Shown here in pieces: positions 34,928 to 43,624 of a stretch of DNA of 64,000 nucleotides (the stretch's first letter is position 1; each line of letters opens with the position of its first letter). Under the pieces are notes generated by a model, which was not told where the DNA came from, ran no database searches, and was given only the letters and a program-made list of their open reading frames with translations. The DNA is from Geodermatophilus marinus. Its GTDB lineage: Bacteria > Actinomycetota > Actinomycetes > Mycobacteriales > Geodermatophilaceae. The position numbers and the translations under genes are program-made. Where the stretch lies: positions 124,001 to 188,000 of the forward strand of contig NZ_QVQH01000003.1 in NCBI RefSeq assembly GCF_003428645.1. Reading direction: 5' to 3'.

Positions 34928-37900
34928 GCGGCGACCCCTTCGTCCACCTCCACGTCGCCTCGGGCTACTCCATGCAGTACGGGGCCAACCACCCGGCCGA
35001 CCTGGTCGCCCGGGCCGCCGAGCACGGCATGCGGGCGCTGGCGCTCACCGACCGCGACGGGCTCTACGGCGCGGTGAAGTTCGCCCTGGCCTGCCGGGCG
35101 GCCGACGTCCGGCCGCTGTTCGGGGTGGACCTCGCCGTGCTCCCGGGGGTGGACGGCACGACACCGCCGGCCCTGGCCCCGCTGCTGGGGGAGGAGCACG
35201 CCCCCGCGCTGGCCCGCTCCCGCCGGCCGGGCGCACCGGCCGGCACGCCCGGCCGCCGGCGGGTGCCGGTGCGCGGCGGCAGCAGCGTCGACCCGCGCCT
35301 GCCCCGGGTCACCTTCCTGGCCCGTGACGGTGCGGGCTGGCGCTCGCTGTGCCGCCTCACCAGCGCGACGCACCTGCGCGGCACGCGGGGGGAGCCGGTC
35401 GGCTCGCTGGCCCTGGCCGCCGAGCACGCCCCCGGGCTGGTCGCCCTGCTCGGCCCGGGGTCCCCGGTCGGCCGGGCGCTGGCCGCCGGGCGGGCCGACG
35501 TGGCCGCCGAGCGGCTGGCCGCCTGGCGGGCGGTCTTCGGGCCGGGGTCCCTGGTGCTCGAGCTGGTGCACCACCGGGGCCGGGGCGACCGGGCCCGGGC
35601 GCAGGCGATGCTGCGCTTCGCGGCCGAGCAGGGCGTGCCCGCGGTGCTCACCAACGCCGTCCGGTACGTCGACGCCCTCGACGCCCCCACCGCCGACGTC
35701 CTGGACGCCGCGCGCCGGCTGGTCCCGCTCGACCTGCGGCACGTCGACCGGCGCACCGCCGACGGGTACCTGAAGTCGGGCAAGGAGATGGCCGAGGTCG
35801 CCGAGGACGTCGTCGGCCCCGACCGGGACGCCGTCCTGCGGCTGCTGGAGCGCACCGCCCGGCTGGCCGAGCAGTGCGCCGTCGACGTGCGGGCCGACCT
35901 CGGCATCGGCACCGTGCGCTACCCCGAGCTCGACGTGGTCACCGGCCCCGCCGAGCGGGGGATGGACCCCTCGCAGGTCCTGCGGGCCCGCTGCGAGGCC
36001 GGTCTCGGCCGGCGCGGGATGGCGCCGACCGAGCGGGTGCGGGTGCGGCTGGAGGAGGAGCTCTCGGTCATCGACGCCCTCGGCTACCCGTCCTACTTCC
36101 TCACCGTCGCCGACGTGGTGGACCTGATCAAGGGCCTGCGGGTCCGCGCCGCGGCCCGGGGGTCCGGTGCCGGCAGCCTGGTCACCTACCTGCTGGGCAT
36201 CTCCGACGTCGACCCCATCCGGTACGGGCTGCTGATGGAGCGCTTCCTCTCCCCGCTGCGCCACCAGCTGCCCGACATCGACATCGACGTGGAGTCCGCC
36301 CGCCGGATGGAGGTCTACGACGCGGTCATCGAGCGCTTCGGTGCCCACCGGGTCAGCTGCATCTCGATGATGGACACCTACCGGGTGCGGCACGCCATCC
36401 GCGACGTCGGGGCCGCGCTCGGGCTGCCGCCGGCCGAGATCGACGCGGTCGCCAAGGCCTTCCCGCACATCCGGGCCGGCCAGGTGCACGCCGCGCTCAG
36501 GGACCTCCCGGAGCTGCGGGCCAGCCGGCTCGGGTCGCGCCGCGGCGGCGGCACCGGCGACCTCGACCTGCTGTTCGACCTGGTCGCCCGGCTCGACGGG
36601 CTGCCCCGGCACATCGCCCTGCACCCGTGCGGCGTGCTGCTCTCCGACGCCACGCTGCTCGACCGCACCCCGGTGGAGAACAGCTACCTCGGCTACCCGA
36701 TGAGCCAGTTCGACAAGGACGACGTCGAGGAGCTCGGGCTGCTCAAGCTCGACCTGCTCGGCATCCGGATGCAGTCGGCGATCGCGCACGCGCTCGACGA
36801 GGTGGCCCGGGTCGACGGGCGGACCGTGGACATCGACGCGGTGCCGCGCGACGACCCGACGACGTTCGAGCTCATCCGGAGCACCCGCACGCTGGGCATG
36901 TTCCAGATCGAGTCCCCGGGGCAGCGGGAGCTGGTCGGCAAGTTCGGGCCGGAGTCGTTCGAGGACATCGTCATCGACATCTCGCTGTTCCGGCCCGGGC
37001 CGGTGAAGAGCGACATGGTCACCCCGTTCCTCATGGCCCGGAACGGCTGGCGGGAGCCGGTCTACCCGCACCCCGACCTCGCGTTCTGCCTCGAGCAGAC
37101 CGCCGGGGTCGTGGTCTTCCACGAGCAGGTCCTGCAGATCGTCGCGCGGATGACCGGCTGCAGCCTGGCCGAGGCCGACGAGGTGCGCCGGGCGCTGGGG
37201 GAGAAGGACGCCCACCCCGAGGTGCGCGCCTGGTTCATGCCCCGGGTGCTGGCCGAGGGCTACCCGCCGGAGGTGGCCGAGCAGGTCTGGGAGGTGCTGG
37301 TCGCCTTCGGGTCCTTCGGTTTCTGCAAGGCGCACGCCGCGGCGTTCGCCCTGCCCACCTACCAGTCGGCCTGGCTCAAGGCCCACCACACCGCGGCCTT
37401 CCTCGCCGGGGTGCTGACCCACGACCCCGGCATGTACCCCAAGCGGCTGATCCTCGACGACGCGCGCAACTTCGGCGTGCGGGTGCTGGGCCTGGACGTC
37501 AACGCCTCCACCAGCACCTACCGGGTGGAGCGGCTGGCGGACGCCGACGACCCCGCGAGCGCCGACGACCCCGGGGGGCGGGGCGCCGCCGGCCGGACGC
37601 GGCCGCCCTGGATGCCGGCGTCGATGCCCGACCCCGCGCGGTACGGCATCCGGCTGTCGCTGGCCGACGTGAAGGGCATCTCCGAGGAGGAGGTGGCCCG
37701 GATCGTGGCCGGCCGGCCCTACCGGTCGCTCACCGACTTCTGGCACCGGGCATCGGTGTCCCGGCCGGTGGTCGAGCGGCTGGTGCTGGCCGGTGGCTTC
37801 GACTCCCTCTACGGCTTCGGCGTGCGCGACCGCGAGACGGGCCGGCCCACCCGCTCCCGCCGCGAGGTCACCCGCCGCGACCTCCTGCTGCAGATCGGCG

Positions 37901-38724
37901 AGCTCGACCGGTGGAGCCGCAGCGGCGCGCGGGCGGGCTCGCACGGGCAGCTCAGCCTCGACCTCATGGGGCTCGGCGCGGGGGCCGAGGCGTCCGACGA
38001 GGCGGGGGCGGACGGCGAACCCGGCCTGGAGTGGGCCGAGGGCAGCGGGTTGCCCGAGTTCACCGACGCCGAGCTGGTGCGCGCCGAGCTGGAGGTGCTC
38101 GGCCTGGACGCCAGCCGGCACGTCGTGGACTTCTACCGGCCGTTCCTCGCCGCGGTGGGCGCGGTGCCGGCGGGGGAGCTGCTCGGCTGCCGCAGCGGGG
38201 CGGAGGTGCTGGTGGCCGGGGTCAAGGTGGCCACGCAGACCCCGCCGATCCGGTCGGGGCGCCGGGTGGTCTTCGTGACCCTGGACGACGGCACCGGCTG
38301 CGCCGACGCGACGTTCTTCGAGGACGCGCAGGGGCCCTACGCCGCGACGGTGTTCCACGGGTGGCTGCTGGTCATCCGGGGGGTGCTGCGCCGGACGGGC
38401 CCGCGCGGGGTGTCGCTGCGGGCCACGGGCGCCTGGGAGCTGCCGGCGCTGCACGAGGCGTGGGAGGCAGGCGGGGCGGAGGCGGTGGCCGAGCACATGG
38501 CCGCGCCCGGGGGGTACACCGAGGAGGCGATCAGCGGGGCCGCGGCCTCGCGCGGGTCCCGGCCGGTGGTGGTCAAGCCGGTGCTCGTGCACCCGACCGG
38601 GTTCCGGATGTCGCCCTACGCCGACATCAGGCCGGCCGGGGACGACGCCGCCACGGCCGCCCGACGGGCCGCCACCGCGCCGCGCAAGCTGTGGCACTCC
38701 AGCCCCGGCAGCTCCGGCCACTGA
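34924..38724 (+). CDS. dnaE2: Error-prone DNA polymerase III alpha subunit (DnaE2/ImuC)
   Basis: 1266 residues. The PHP domain opens with FVHLHVASGYSMQYGANHPADL; the polymerase active site includes RGSGAGSLVTYLLGI and the catalytic aspartates in PDIDID (about 450-455); the C-terminal OB fold has AGVKVATQTPPIRSGRRVVF. This short DnaE without a tau-binding tail is the mutagenic translesion enzyme of the SOS response. In most actinobacteria it works with ImuA' and ImuB; neither is encoded next to it here, although an SOS-boxed dinB lies 5.7 kb downstream. GTG 34924 overlaps the HEPN gene stop. Confidence 0.95.
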   Translation: MSGDPFVHLHVASGYSMQYGANHPADLVARAAEHGMRALALTDRDGLYGAVKFALACRAADVRPLFGVDLAVLPGVDGTTPPALAPLLGEEHAPALARSRRPGAPAGTPGRRRVPVRGGSSVDPRLPRVTFLARDGAGWRSLCRLTSATHLRGTRGEPVGSLALAAEHAPGLVALLGPGSPVGRALAAGRADVAAERLAAWRAVFGPGSLVLELVHHRGRGDRARAQAMLRFAAEQGVPAVLTNAVRYVDALDAPTADVLDAARRLVPLDLRHVDRRTADGYLKSGKEMAEVAEDVVGPDRDAVLRLLERTARLAEQCAVDVRADLGIGTVRYPELDVVTGPAERGMDPSQVLRARCEAGLGRRGMAPTERVRVRLEEELSVIDALGYPSYFLTVADVVDLIKGLRVRAAARGSGAGSLVTYLLGISDVDPIRYGLLMERFLSPLRHQLPDIDIDVESARRMEVYDAVIERFGAHRVSCISMMDTYRVRHAIRDVGAALGLPPAEIDAVAKAFPHIRAGQVHAALRDLPELRASRLGSRRGGGTGDLDLLFDLVARLDGLPRHIALHPCGVLLSDATLLDRTPVENSYLGYPMSQFDKDDVEELGLLKLDLLGIRMQSAIAHALDEVARVDGRTVDIDAVPRDDPTTFELIRSTRTLGMFQIESPGQRELVGKFGPESFEDIVIDISLFRPGPVKSDMVTPFLMARNGWREPVYPHPDLAFCLEQTAGVVVFHEQVLQIVARMTGCSLAEADEVRRALGEKDAHPEVRAWFMPRVLAEGYPPEVAEQVWEVLVAFGSFGFCKAHAAAFALPTYQSAWLKAHHTAAFLAGVLTHDPGMYPKRLILDDARNFGVRVLGLDVNASTSTYRVERLADADDPASADDPGGRGAAGRTRPPWMPASMPDPARYGIRLSLADVKGISEEEVARIVAGRPYRSLTDFWHRASVSRPVVERLVLAGGFDSLYGFGVRDRETGRPTRSRREVTRRDLLLQIGELDRWSRSGARAGSHGQLSLDLMGLGAGAEASDEAGADGEPGLEWAEGSGLPEFTDAELVRAELEVLGLDASRHVVDFYRPFLAAVGAVPAGELLGCRSGAEVLVAGVKVATQTPPIRSGRRVVFVTLDDGTGCADATFFEDAQGPYAATVFHGWLLVIRGVLRRTGPRGVSLRATGAWELPALHEAWEAGGAEAVAEHMAAPGGYTEEAISGAAASRGSRPVVVKPVLVHPTGFRMSPYADIRPAGDDAATAARRAATAPRKLWHSSPGSSGH

Positions 38725-38839
38725 ACCCGCGTGGCCCGACGGCAGCGCACCCGGTCCGCCCCACCGGCGCCGATGAGTCCTGCGGCTCCCCGCGGTCCAC
38801 ACCGCGAACGCACCCGCACCCCAGGGAGGAGCACCCACC

Positions 38840-39325
38840 ATGCCACAGCAGATCCCGTGCCTGTGGTTCGACGGCCAGGCCGAGCAGGCCGCCCGGCACT
38901 ACACCTCGATCTTCCCCAACTCGAGCATCGGCGCCATCACGCGCTACGGGCCCGACATGCCCCCGCCGATGCAGGAGGGCGACGTCCTCACGGTCTCCTT
39001 CACCCTCGACGGCCAGGAGTACACCGCCCTCAACGGTGGCCCGCAGTTCCCCTTCACCGAGGCGGTCTCCTTCCAGATCATGTGCGCCGACCAGGAGGAG
39101 GCCGACCACTACTGGACCCGGCTCACCGAGGGCGGCGAGGAGAGCCAGTGCGGCTGGCTCAAGGACAGGTTCGGGGTCTCCTGGCAGGTCGTCCCGGTCG
39201 AGCTGCTGGCCCTGACCGCCGACGCCGACCCCGGCCGCGCCCAGCGGGCCACCCAGGCGATGCTGCAGATGCGCCGCATCGACCTCGCCGCCATCCGCCG
39301 CGCCGCCGACACCGTCCCCGCCTGA
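38840..39325 (+). CDS. PhnB-like VOC family protein
   Basis: 161 residues. LWFDGQAEQAARHYTSIFPNS, GGPQFPFTEAVSFQIMC and QCGWLKDRFGVSWQVVP are the standard blocks of the PhnB/3-demethylubiquinone methyltransferase-like VOC fold, in which a QAMLQM segment closes the domain. Despite the old name these proteins are not shown to be methyltransferases, and the substrate is unknown. A strong AGGGAGGAG ribosome-binding site precedes the ATG. Confidence 0.9.
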   Translation: MPQQIPCLWFDGQAEQAARHYTSIFPNSSIGAITRYGPDMPPPMQEGDVLTVSFTLDGQEYTALNGGPQFPFTEAVSFQIMCADQEEADHYWTRLTEGGEESQCGWLKDRFGVSWQVVPVELLALTADADPGRAQRATQAMLQMRRIDLAAIRRAADTVPA

Positions 39326-39378
39326 ACCGGCCGGGCCGCACGACGGCGGCACGCCCGCGGACGGCGGCGCCCCGGGGG

Positions 39379-39457
39379 ACGGCGGCGCCGCGAGGGCGGC
39401 GGCGCCGCGAGGGCGGCGGCGCCGCGAGGGCGGCGGCGCCGCGAGGGCGGCGGCGCC
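39379..39457. repeat. 17-bp GC-only tandem repeat, about 4.6 copies
   Basis: The unit GCGGCGGCGCCGCGAGG repeats with only a first-copy mismatch, and each unit contains the palindrome GCGGCGCCGC. It lies between the VOC stop and the promoter of the methyltransferase gene. It could act as a transcription stop or simply be an unstable microsatellite. Confidence 0.85.
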
Positions 39458-39480
39458 CGGTGGCCGGCGGCCTCCGCCAC

Positions 39481-39486
39481 TAGGCT
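39481..39486 (+). promoter_or_regulatory. -10 box TAGGCT, leaderless start of the methyltransferase
   Basis: TAGGCT, then 6 nt, then GTG 39493, without a Shine-Dalgarno sequence. Same layout as at 17789. Confidence 0.55.
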
Positions 39487-39492
39487 CGACGG

Positions 39493-40233
39493 GTGCCGCC
39501 GTCCGCCCCCGCCTCCGAGCAGCTGCCCACCCGCGCCGCCGCCGTCTGGGCCGCCCTCGACCCCCTCGTCGGCGCGGGCAGCGCCCTGCGGGTGCTCGAC
39601 GTCGGTGGCGGCAGCGGGGTCTTCGCCGTCCCGCTGGCCCGCCTGGGGCACGAGGTCACCGTCGTCGACCCCAGCGCCGACGCCCTGGCCACCCTCGCCC
39701 GGCGCGCCGGCACCGCCGGCGTCGGGGAGCGGGTGCACGGCGTCCAGGGGGACGGCGACCTGCTGCACGAGGTGGTCCCGGACGCCGGCGGCTTCGACCT
39801 CGCGCTGTGCCACTCGGTCCTCGAGGTGGTCGACGACCCCGCGACCACCCTCGGCGAGATCGCCCGCAGCCTGACCGCCGGCGGAACCGCCAGCGTCGCG
39901 GTCGCCAACCGGGCCGGCGCGGTGCTGGCCCGCGCCGTGGGCGGCCACCCGACCGACGCCCTGGCCCTGTTCGAGGGCCCGGGCCCCGGCGGCGCCCGGT
40001 CGCGGCGCCGCTTCACCCCCGCGGACCTGCTGGACCTGGTCACCGGCGCCGGGCTGACCGCCGGCTCCTGGCGCGGGATCTCCGTCGTCGCCGACCTGCT
40101 CGACGTCGTGGGCGCCGACGCGGCCGCCGACGCCGACCCCGCCGCGGTCCGGCGGCTCGAGCTCGCCCTCGCCGGCACCTCGCCCTACCGGGACGTCGCC
40201 GGCGGGCTGCACGTCCTGGCCACCCGCCCGTGA
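39493..40233 (+). CDS. Class I SAM-dependent methyltransferase
   Basis: 246 residues. The SAM-binding core shows RVLDVGGGSGVFAVPLARLG, VTVVDPSADAL, FDLALCHSVLEVVDDP and the post-core RRFTPADLLDLVTGAGL. The layout matches the small UbiE-like methyltransferases encoded beside phosphodiesterase-type genes in actinobacteria. Its stop overlaps the following GTG by 4 nt. Substrate unknown. Confidence 0.88.
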   Translation: MPPSAPASEQLPTRAAAVWAALDPLVGAGSALRVLDVGGGSGVFAVPLARLGHEVTVVDPSADALATLARRAGTAGVGERVHGVQGDGDLLHEVVPDAGGFDLALCHSVLEVVDDPATTLGEIARSLTAGGTASVAVANRAGAVLARAVGGHPTDALALFEGPGPGGARSRRRFTPADLLDLVTGAGLTAGSWRGISVVADLLDVVGADAAADADPAAVRRLELALAGTSPYRDVAGGLHVLATRP

Positions 40234-41399
40234 CCCTCCCGGCCGACCTGGCCGTCCCGGCCTACGGCGCGGGGACGCTGGCCGACGTGCTGCCCTCGGC
40301 GGCCGCCGCCCTCGGCGTGCCGGTCGAGCGCGACGGCCTGCCCGCCGACCCGCTCGGGCTGACCGCCGCGCTGGCCGGCGCCCGCAAGGTCGCCGTCCTG
40401 CTCGTCGACGGCCTCGGCGCCGACCTCGTGCGCGCGCACGCCGACCTCGCCCCCACGCTCGCCGCGCTGGCCACCCCCGCCGGGGACCTCGCCGCCCCCT
40501 GCCCGAGCACCACCCCCGTCAGCCTCACCAGCCTGGGCACCGGCCTGCCGCCCGGCAGCCACGGGGTGCTGGGCTTCGTGACGGCGGTGCCGGGGGAGGA
40601 GCGCACCCTCAACCACGTCCAGTGGGCCGACGACCCCGACCCGCGCACCTGGCAGCCCCGGCCCAGCGTGTTCGAGCGGGTCGCCGCCGCCGGCGTGGAG
40701 GTCACCGCGGTCGCGCCGTACGCCTTCGCCGGCTCCGGCCTCACCGCCGCCGCCTACCGGGGGGCGCGCTACGCCGGCACGGTCGGCGCGGGGGACCTCG
40801 CCGGGCGGGTGCTGGAGGCCCTCGCCGCCGCGCCGCGCACCCTCGTCTACGGCTACACCGCCGAGCTCGACCTGACCGGGCACGTCCGCGGCGTCGACTC
40901 GCCGAGCTGGCGGGCCCAGCTCGCCCTCGTCGACCTGCTCGTCCGGCAGGTGGTCGACGGCCTGCCCGCCGACGCCGCCCTCCTGGTCACCGCCGACCAC
41001 GGCATGCTCGACGTCCCGGCCGCGACCCGCCTCGACCTGGACGCCGCCCCGGAGCTGACCGAGGGCGTGCGGCTGCTCGCGGGGGAGCCGCGGGCGCGCT
41101 ACGTGCACACCGTCCCGGGCGCCGCCGGGGAGCTGCTGGCCCGCTGGCGGGAGCTGCTGGCCGACCGGGCGTGGGTCGTGGGCCGGGAGGAGGCGGTCGC
41201 CAGCGGCGTCTTCGGCCGGGTGGACGACGCGCTGGCCGACCGGATCGGCGACGTCGTCGCGCTCGCCCGCGGGACCTGGGCGCTCACCGCCACCGAGCGC
41301 GAGCCCGGCCCCAGCCGGCTGGTCGCCTACCACGGCTCCCTCACGGCGACCGAGCTGGCGATCCCGCTGCTCACCGCGCGGGGGCGCGCGCTGGTCTGA
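40230..41399 (+). CDS. Alkaline phosphatase superfamily, nucleotide pyrophosphatase/phosphodiesterase-like
   Basis: 389 residues. The metal site and nucleophile are seen as VAVLLVDGLGADLV (Asp), CPSTTPVSLTSLGTGLPPGSHG (Thr nucleophile), YTAELDLTGHVRGVDS (Asp/His) and LLVTADHGMLDV (Asp-His). This is the NPP-like arrangement for hydrolysing phosphodiesters or phosphomonoesters. No signal peptide is present, so the enzyme is cytoplasmic. It is coupled to the methyltransferase before it. Confidence 0.9.
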   Translation: MTLPADLAVPAYGAGTLADVLPSAAAALGVPVERDGLPADPLGLTAALAGARKVAVLLVDGLGADLVRAHADLAPTLAALATPAGDLAAPCPSTTPVSLTSLGTGLPPGSHGVLGFVTAVPGEERTLNHVQWADDPDPRTWQPRPSVFERVAAAGVEVTAVAPYAFAGSGLTAAAYRGARYAGTVGAGDLAGRVLEALAAAPRTLVYGYTAELDLTGHVRGVDSPSWRAQLALVDLLVRQVVDGLPADAALLVTADHGMLDVPAATRLDLDAAPELTEGVRLLAGEPRARYVHTVPGAAGELLARWRELLADRAWVVGREEAVASGVFGRVDDALADRIGDVVALARGTWALTATEREPGPSRLVAYHGSLTATELAIPLLTARGRALV

Positions 41400-41405
41400 G
41401 CCGCC

Positions 41406-42353
41406 TCAGCCCGCCGGGCGGCCGGCGGCCGGCCGGGCGGACCACAGGCGGGGGTGCGCGTCGTGGGTGGCCCGGCAGGTCAGCCGAGCACCTTCGGGCC
41501 CGGGCCGGCTGGCCACCTCGATCACCACGTCCCCGTGCGGGCCGGCGAGCGTGACCACCCAGCGCTCCTCCTCGGCCCCGGCCGGGGTCAGCCGGCGCAC
41601 CTCGCGCGCCGGCAGGTCGTCGACACCGAGCAGGCCCAGCTCCTCGCGCGCCGCCTGCTGCGCCGCCTGCACCGGCGGGGCGGTGCCGGACCGGCCGCGC
41701 AGCCAGGACGGCGCCACCTCGCCGGCGGCGTGCGCGGCCACCAGCGGGGCGCCGTCCCCGGGTACCTGGCCGTAGTAGAAGCCGTGCGGCAGCACGAGCA
41801 CGTTGGCCGCGAACCGGCACCCGCCCAGGTGGCTGCACTCCCACACGTCGTCGGCGGGCATCGCCTGCGCCAGCGGCCTGCCCCGCACCGCGCAGCAGGC
41901 GTCGTGCCCGCCGTGCGCGCACACCAGGTAGGTCGGTCCGTCCGCCGGGCGCCCGGCCGACCCGTCCCAGGGGGCGTCGACGATGTCGGCGTCGTCCTCG
42001 CGCACCGACCACCACAGCCCCTCGCGCCCCGGCCGGCCGTCGGCGTAGGCCCACCGCCGGCCGGTGTCGGCCAGCCGGTCGCCGGGCCGGCGCACCAGCA
42101 GCACCCGGACGCCCTCCTCGCGCGCCCGGTGGGCCAGCCGGGGGGCCACCGCCGGGTCGAACCGGGACTGCGTCAGCGCGTCGACCCCCCACGGGCCCGG
42201 CTGCTCGACCAGCAGCCAGCGCTGGGCGGGGGAGGCCGTGCCCACCCCGGAGTCCCCGCGGGCGAGGGCGCGCACCGAGCACCGGTCCGCGCTCAGCCGG
42301 CCGGCCGGCCGGCCCAGGACCCGGGCCGGCCGGCGGACGTCCGGACCGGTCAC
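41406..42353 (-). CDS. Sucrase/ferredoxin-like protein (thioredoxin-fold [2Fe-2S] type)
   Basis: 315 residues. The C-terminal half carries the signature YLVCAHGGHDACCAVRG and ECSHLGGCRFAANVLVLPHG, giving Cys and His ligands of a thioredoxin-like ferredoxin; GFYYGQV follows. Members of this family (Suc_Fer-like) are poorly characterised. GTG 42353 overlaps the JmjC gene stop by 4 nt, so it is the third gene of the repeat-protein/oxygenase operon. A redox service to the oxygenase is a guess from position only. Confidence 0.85.
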   Translation of the reverse strand: MTGPDVRRPARVLGRPAGRLSADRCSVRALARGDSGVGTASPAQRWLLVEQPGPWGVDALTQSRFDPAVAPRLAHRAREEGVRVLLVRRPGDRLADTGRRWAYADGRPGREGLWWSVREDDADIVDAPWDGSAGRPADGPTYLVCAHGGHDACCAVRGRPLAQAMPADDVWECSHLGGCRFAANVLVLPHGFYYGQVPGDGAPLVAAHAAGEVAPSWLRGRSGTAPPVQAAQQAAREELGLLGVDDLPAREVRRLTPAGAEEERWVVTLAGPHGDVVIEVASRPGPEGARLTCRATHDAHPRLWSARPAAGRPAG

Positions 42354-43624
42354 GCGGTCGCGTCCGGCACGGTCGCGACCGACTCGGTCACCAGCCGCCG
42401 AGCGAGGGTGAGCTGGTCCTCGGCGTCCAGGCCGGGCAGGTCGCCGACCTTGAGCTCGCCGGCCGCCAGCAGCTCGGCCAGCGCCGGCCGGGTGCTCGCC
42501 GGCAGGTCCAGCGACCGCCGCCCGAACAGCAGGGTCACCCGGTCCCCGGTGGCCTCCCGCAGCGCCGTCCGCAGCCGCCGCCGCACCCGCAGCACCGTCC
42601 CCGGGCCCAGGGCCGCCGCGGCCGTCGCCTGCGCCAGCGGGGCCACCGGCTCCGGGCGCACCTGGGCCCAGGTGCGGGCCCGCAGCCGGTCGGCGACCTC
42701 GTCGGGGTCGACCCGCCCCAGCCAGTCGCGCAGCCCGGTGAGCACGGTGGCGAGCTCCTGGCGCACCCCGGCCGGGTCCGACAGGTCCAGGCCCAGCGGC
42801 AGGGACCGGCGCAGCTCCGGGTCGTCGGCGGCCAGGGTGCGCACGAGGTCCAGGGCCGACTCGGCGGCCGCGAACCGGGTCACGGAGTGCACCCCGACGG
42901 TGAGGTGGGCGCTGATCCGGCCGAGCGCCTCGGCCGAGTGCAGGTAGCCGCGGGGCAGGTAGAGGGCGTCCCCCGGCCGCAGCACCGCGTCGACCACCGG
43001 GTCGCGCCGGGCCGCGGCGGCCACGTCGGCCGCCCGGTCGTTCCAGGGCTGGGTGCGCAGCGGGTCGGCGAGCACCGGCTCGTGGATCCGCCAGTGCTTC
43101 TCCCCGGCGACCTGCAGGACGAAGACGTCGTGGACGTCGTAGTGCGGGGAGAAGCCGCGCGAGGACGGTGGCGTCACGTAGGCGTTGACCTGCGTCGGGT
43201 GCCCGAGGTCGGCGGCGAGCTGGTCGGCGAACTCGATCAGCGGCGGCCAGAGGCGGTGCAGCCCCTGGAGGACGACCGTGCTGCCCTCGGCGAACAGGCG
43301 CAGCACCGCATCGCTCGAGACCTGGTCGGCCACCTCGGCGCCCGCGCCGCCGGACGTGGTGAAGCGCTGGGCGTCGACCACCGTGCCGTCCTTGGCGATG
43401 CGCAGGAACGGCGTGCGCAGACCGCGGCGGGACAGCAGCTCGTCGACGGCGGCCAGGTCGAGCAGGTCGGCGAACGACCTGCCGGTCTCCTCGGCGCGGA
43501 CCAGCAGCGGACGGCGGCCCCAGTACTGCGCGGCGAAGACCTCCGGGTCCAGGGCGGTGCACCGACGCAGGGCCGGTCGGAGGGCGCCCTCCGACCGGCC
43601 CTGCGTGGTGGGGTCAGCGGTCAG
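42350..43624 (-). CDS. JmjC/cupin Fe(II)-2-oxoglutarate protein hydroxylase, apparent CTG start
   Basis: 424 residues if translation begins at CTG 43624. The JmjC core has the iron triad: [19 protein letters not shown] (HxD) and [11 protein letters not shown] (distal His), as in bacterial ribosomal oxygenases (YcfD/ROX) that hydroxylate Arg or His side chains. The first ATG/GTG in frame is GTG 43381, but that would delete conserved N-terminal sequence ([17 protein letters not shown] and [18 protein letters not shown]), so a start further up is needed. CTG 43624 overlaps the upstream stop as CTGA, the same 4-nt style used by its neighbours. CTG 43570 is a second choice. A frameshift or sequencing error is less likely but not excluded. 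Confidence 0.82.
   Translation of the reverse strand: MTADPTTQGRSEGALRPALRRCTALDPEVFAAQYWGRRPLLVRAEETGRSFADLLDLAAVDELLSRRGLRTPFLRIAKDGTVVDAQRFTTSGGAGAEVADQVSSDAVLRLFAEGSTVVLQGLHRLWPPLIEFADQLAADLGHPTQVNAYVTPPSSRGFSPHYDVHDVFVLQVAGEKHWRIHEPVLADPLRTQPWNDRAADVAAAARRDPVVDAVLRPGDALYLPRGYLHSAEALGRISAHLTVGVHSVTRFAAAESALDLVRTLAADDPELRRSLPLGLDLSDPAGVRQELATVLTGLRDWLGRVDPDEVADRLRARTWAQVRPEPVAPLAQATAAAALGPGTVLRVRRRLRTALREATGDRVTLLFGRRSLDLPASTRPALAELLAAGELKVGDLPGLDAEDQLTLARRLVTESVATVPDATA
43565..43606 (-). terminator. 42-nt perfect palindrome between repeat-protein and JmjC genes
   Basis: The two 21-nt halves are exact reverse complements (outer bases ACGCAGGGCC and GGCCCTGCGT, centre GGGCGCCC). It starts 14 nt after the stop codon of the Asp-Gly-Ala repeat gene and lies inside the first codons of the JmjC frame. 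On RNA it forms a very stable hairpin, so it may act as a partial terminator that lowers expression of the downstream enzyme relative to the repeat protein. Confidence 0.75.

Noticed and set aside
39379-39457. Short direct repeats resembling a CRISPR array
   Set aside because: Units are contiguous with no spacers and no cas genes nearby.
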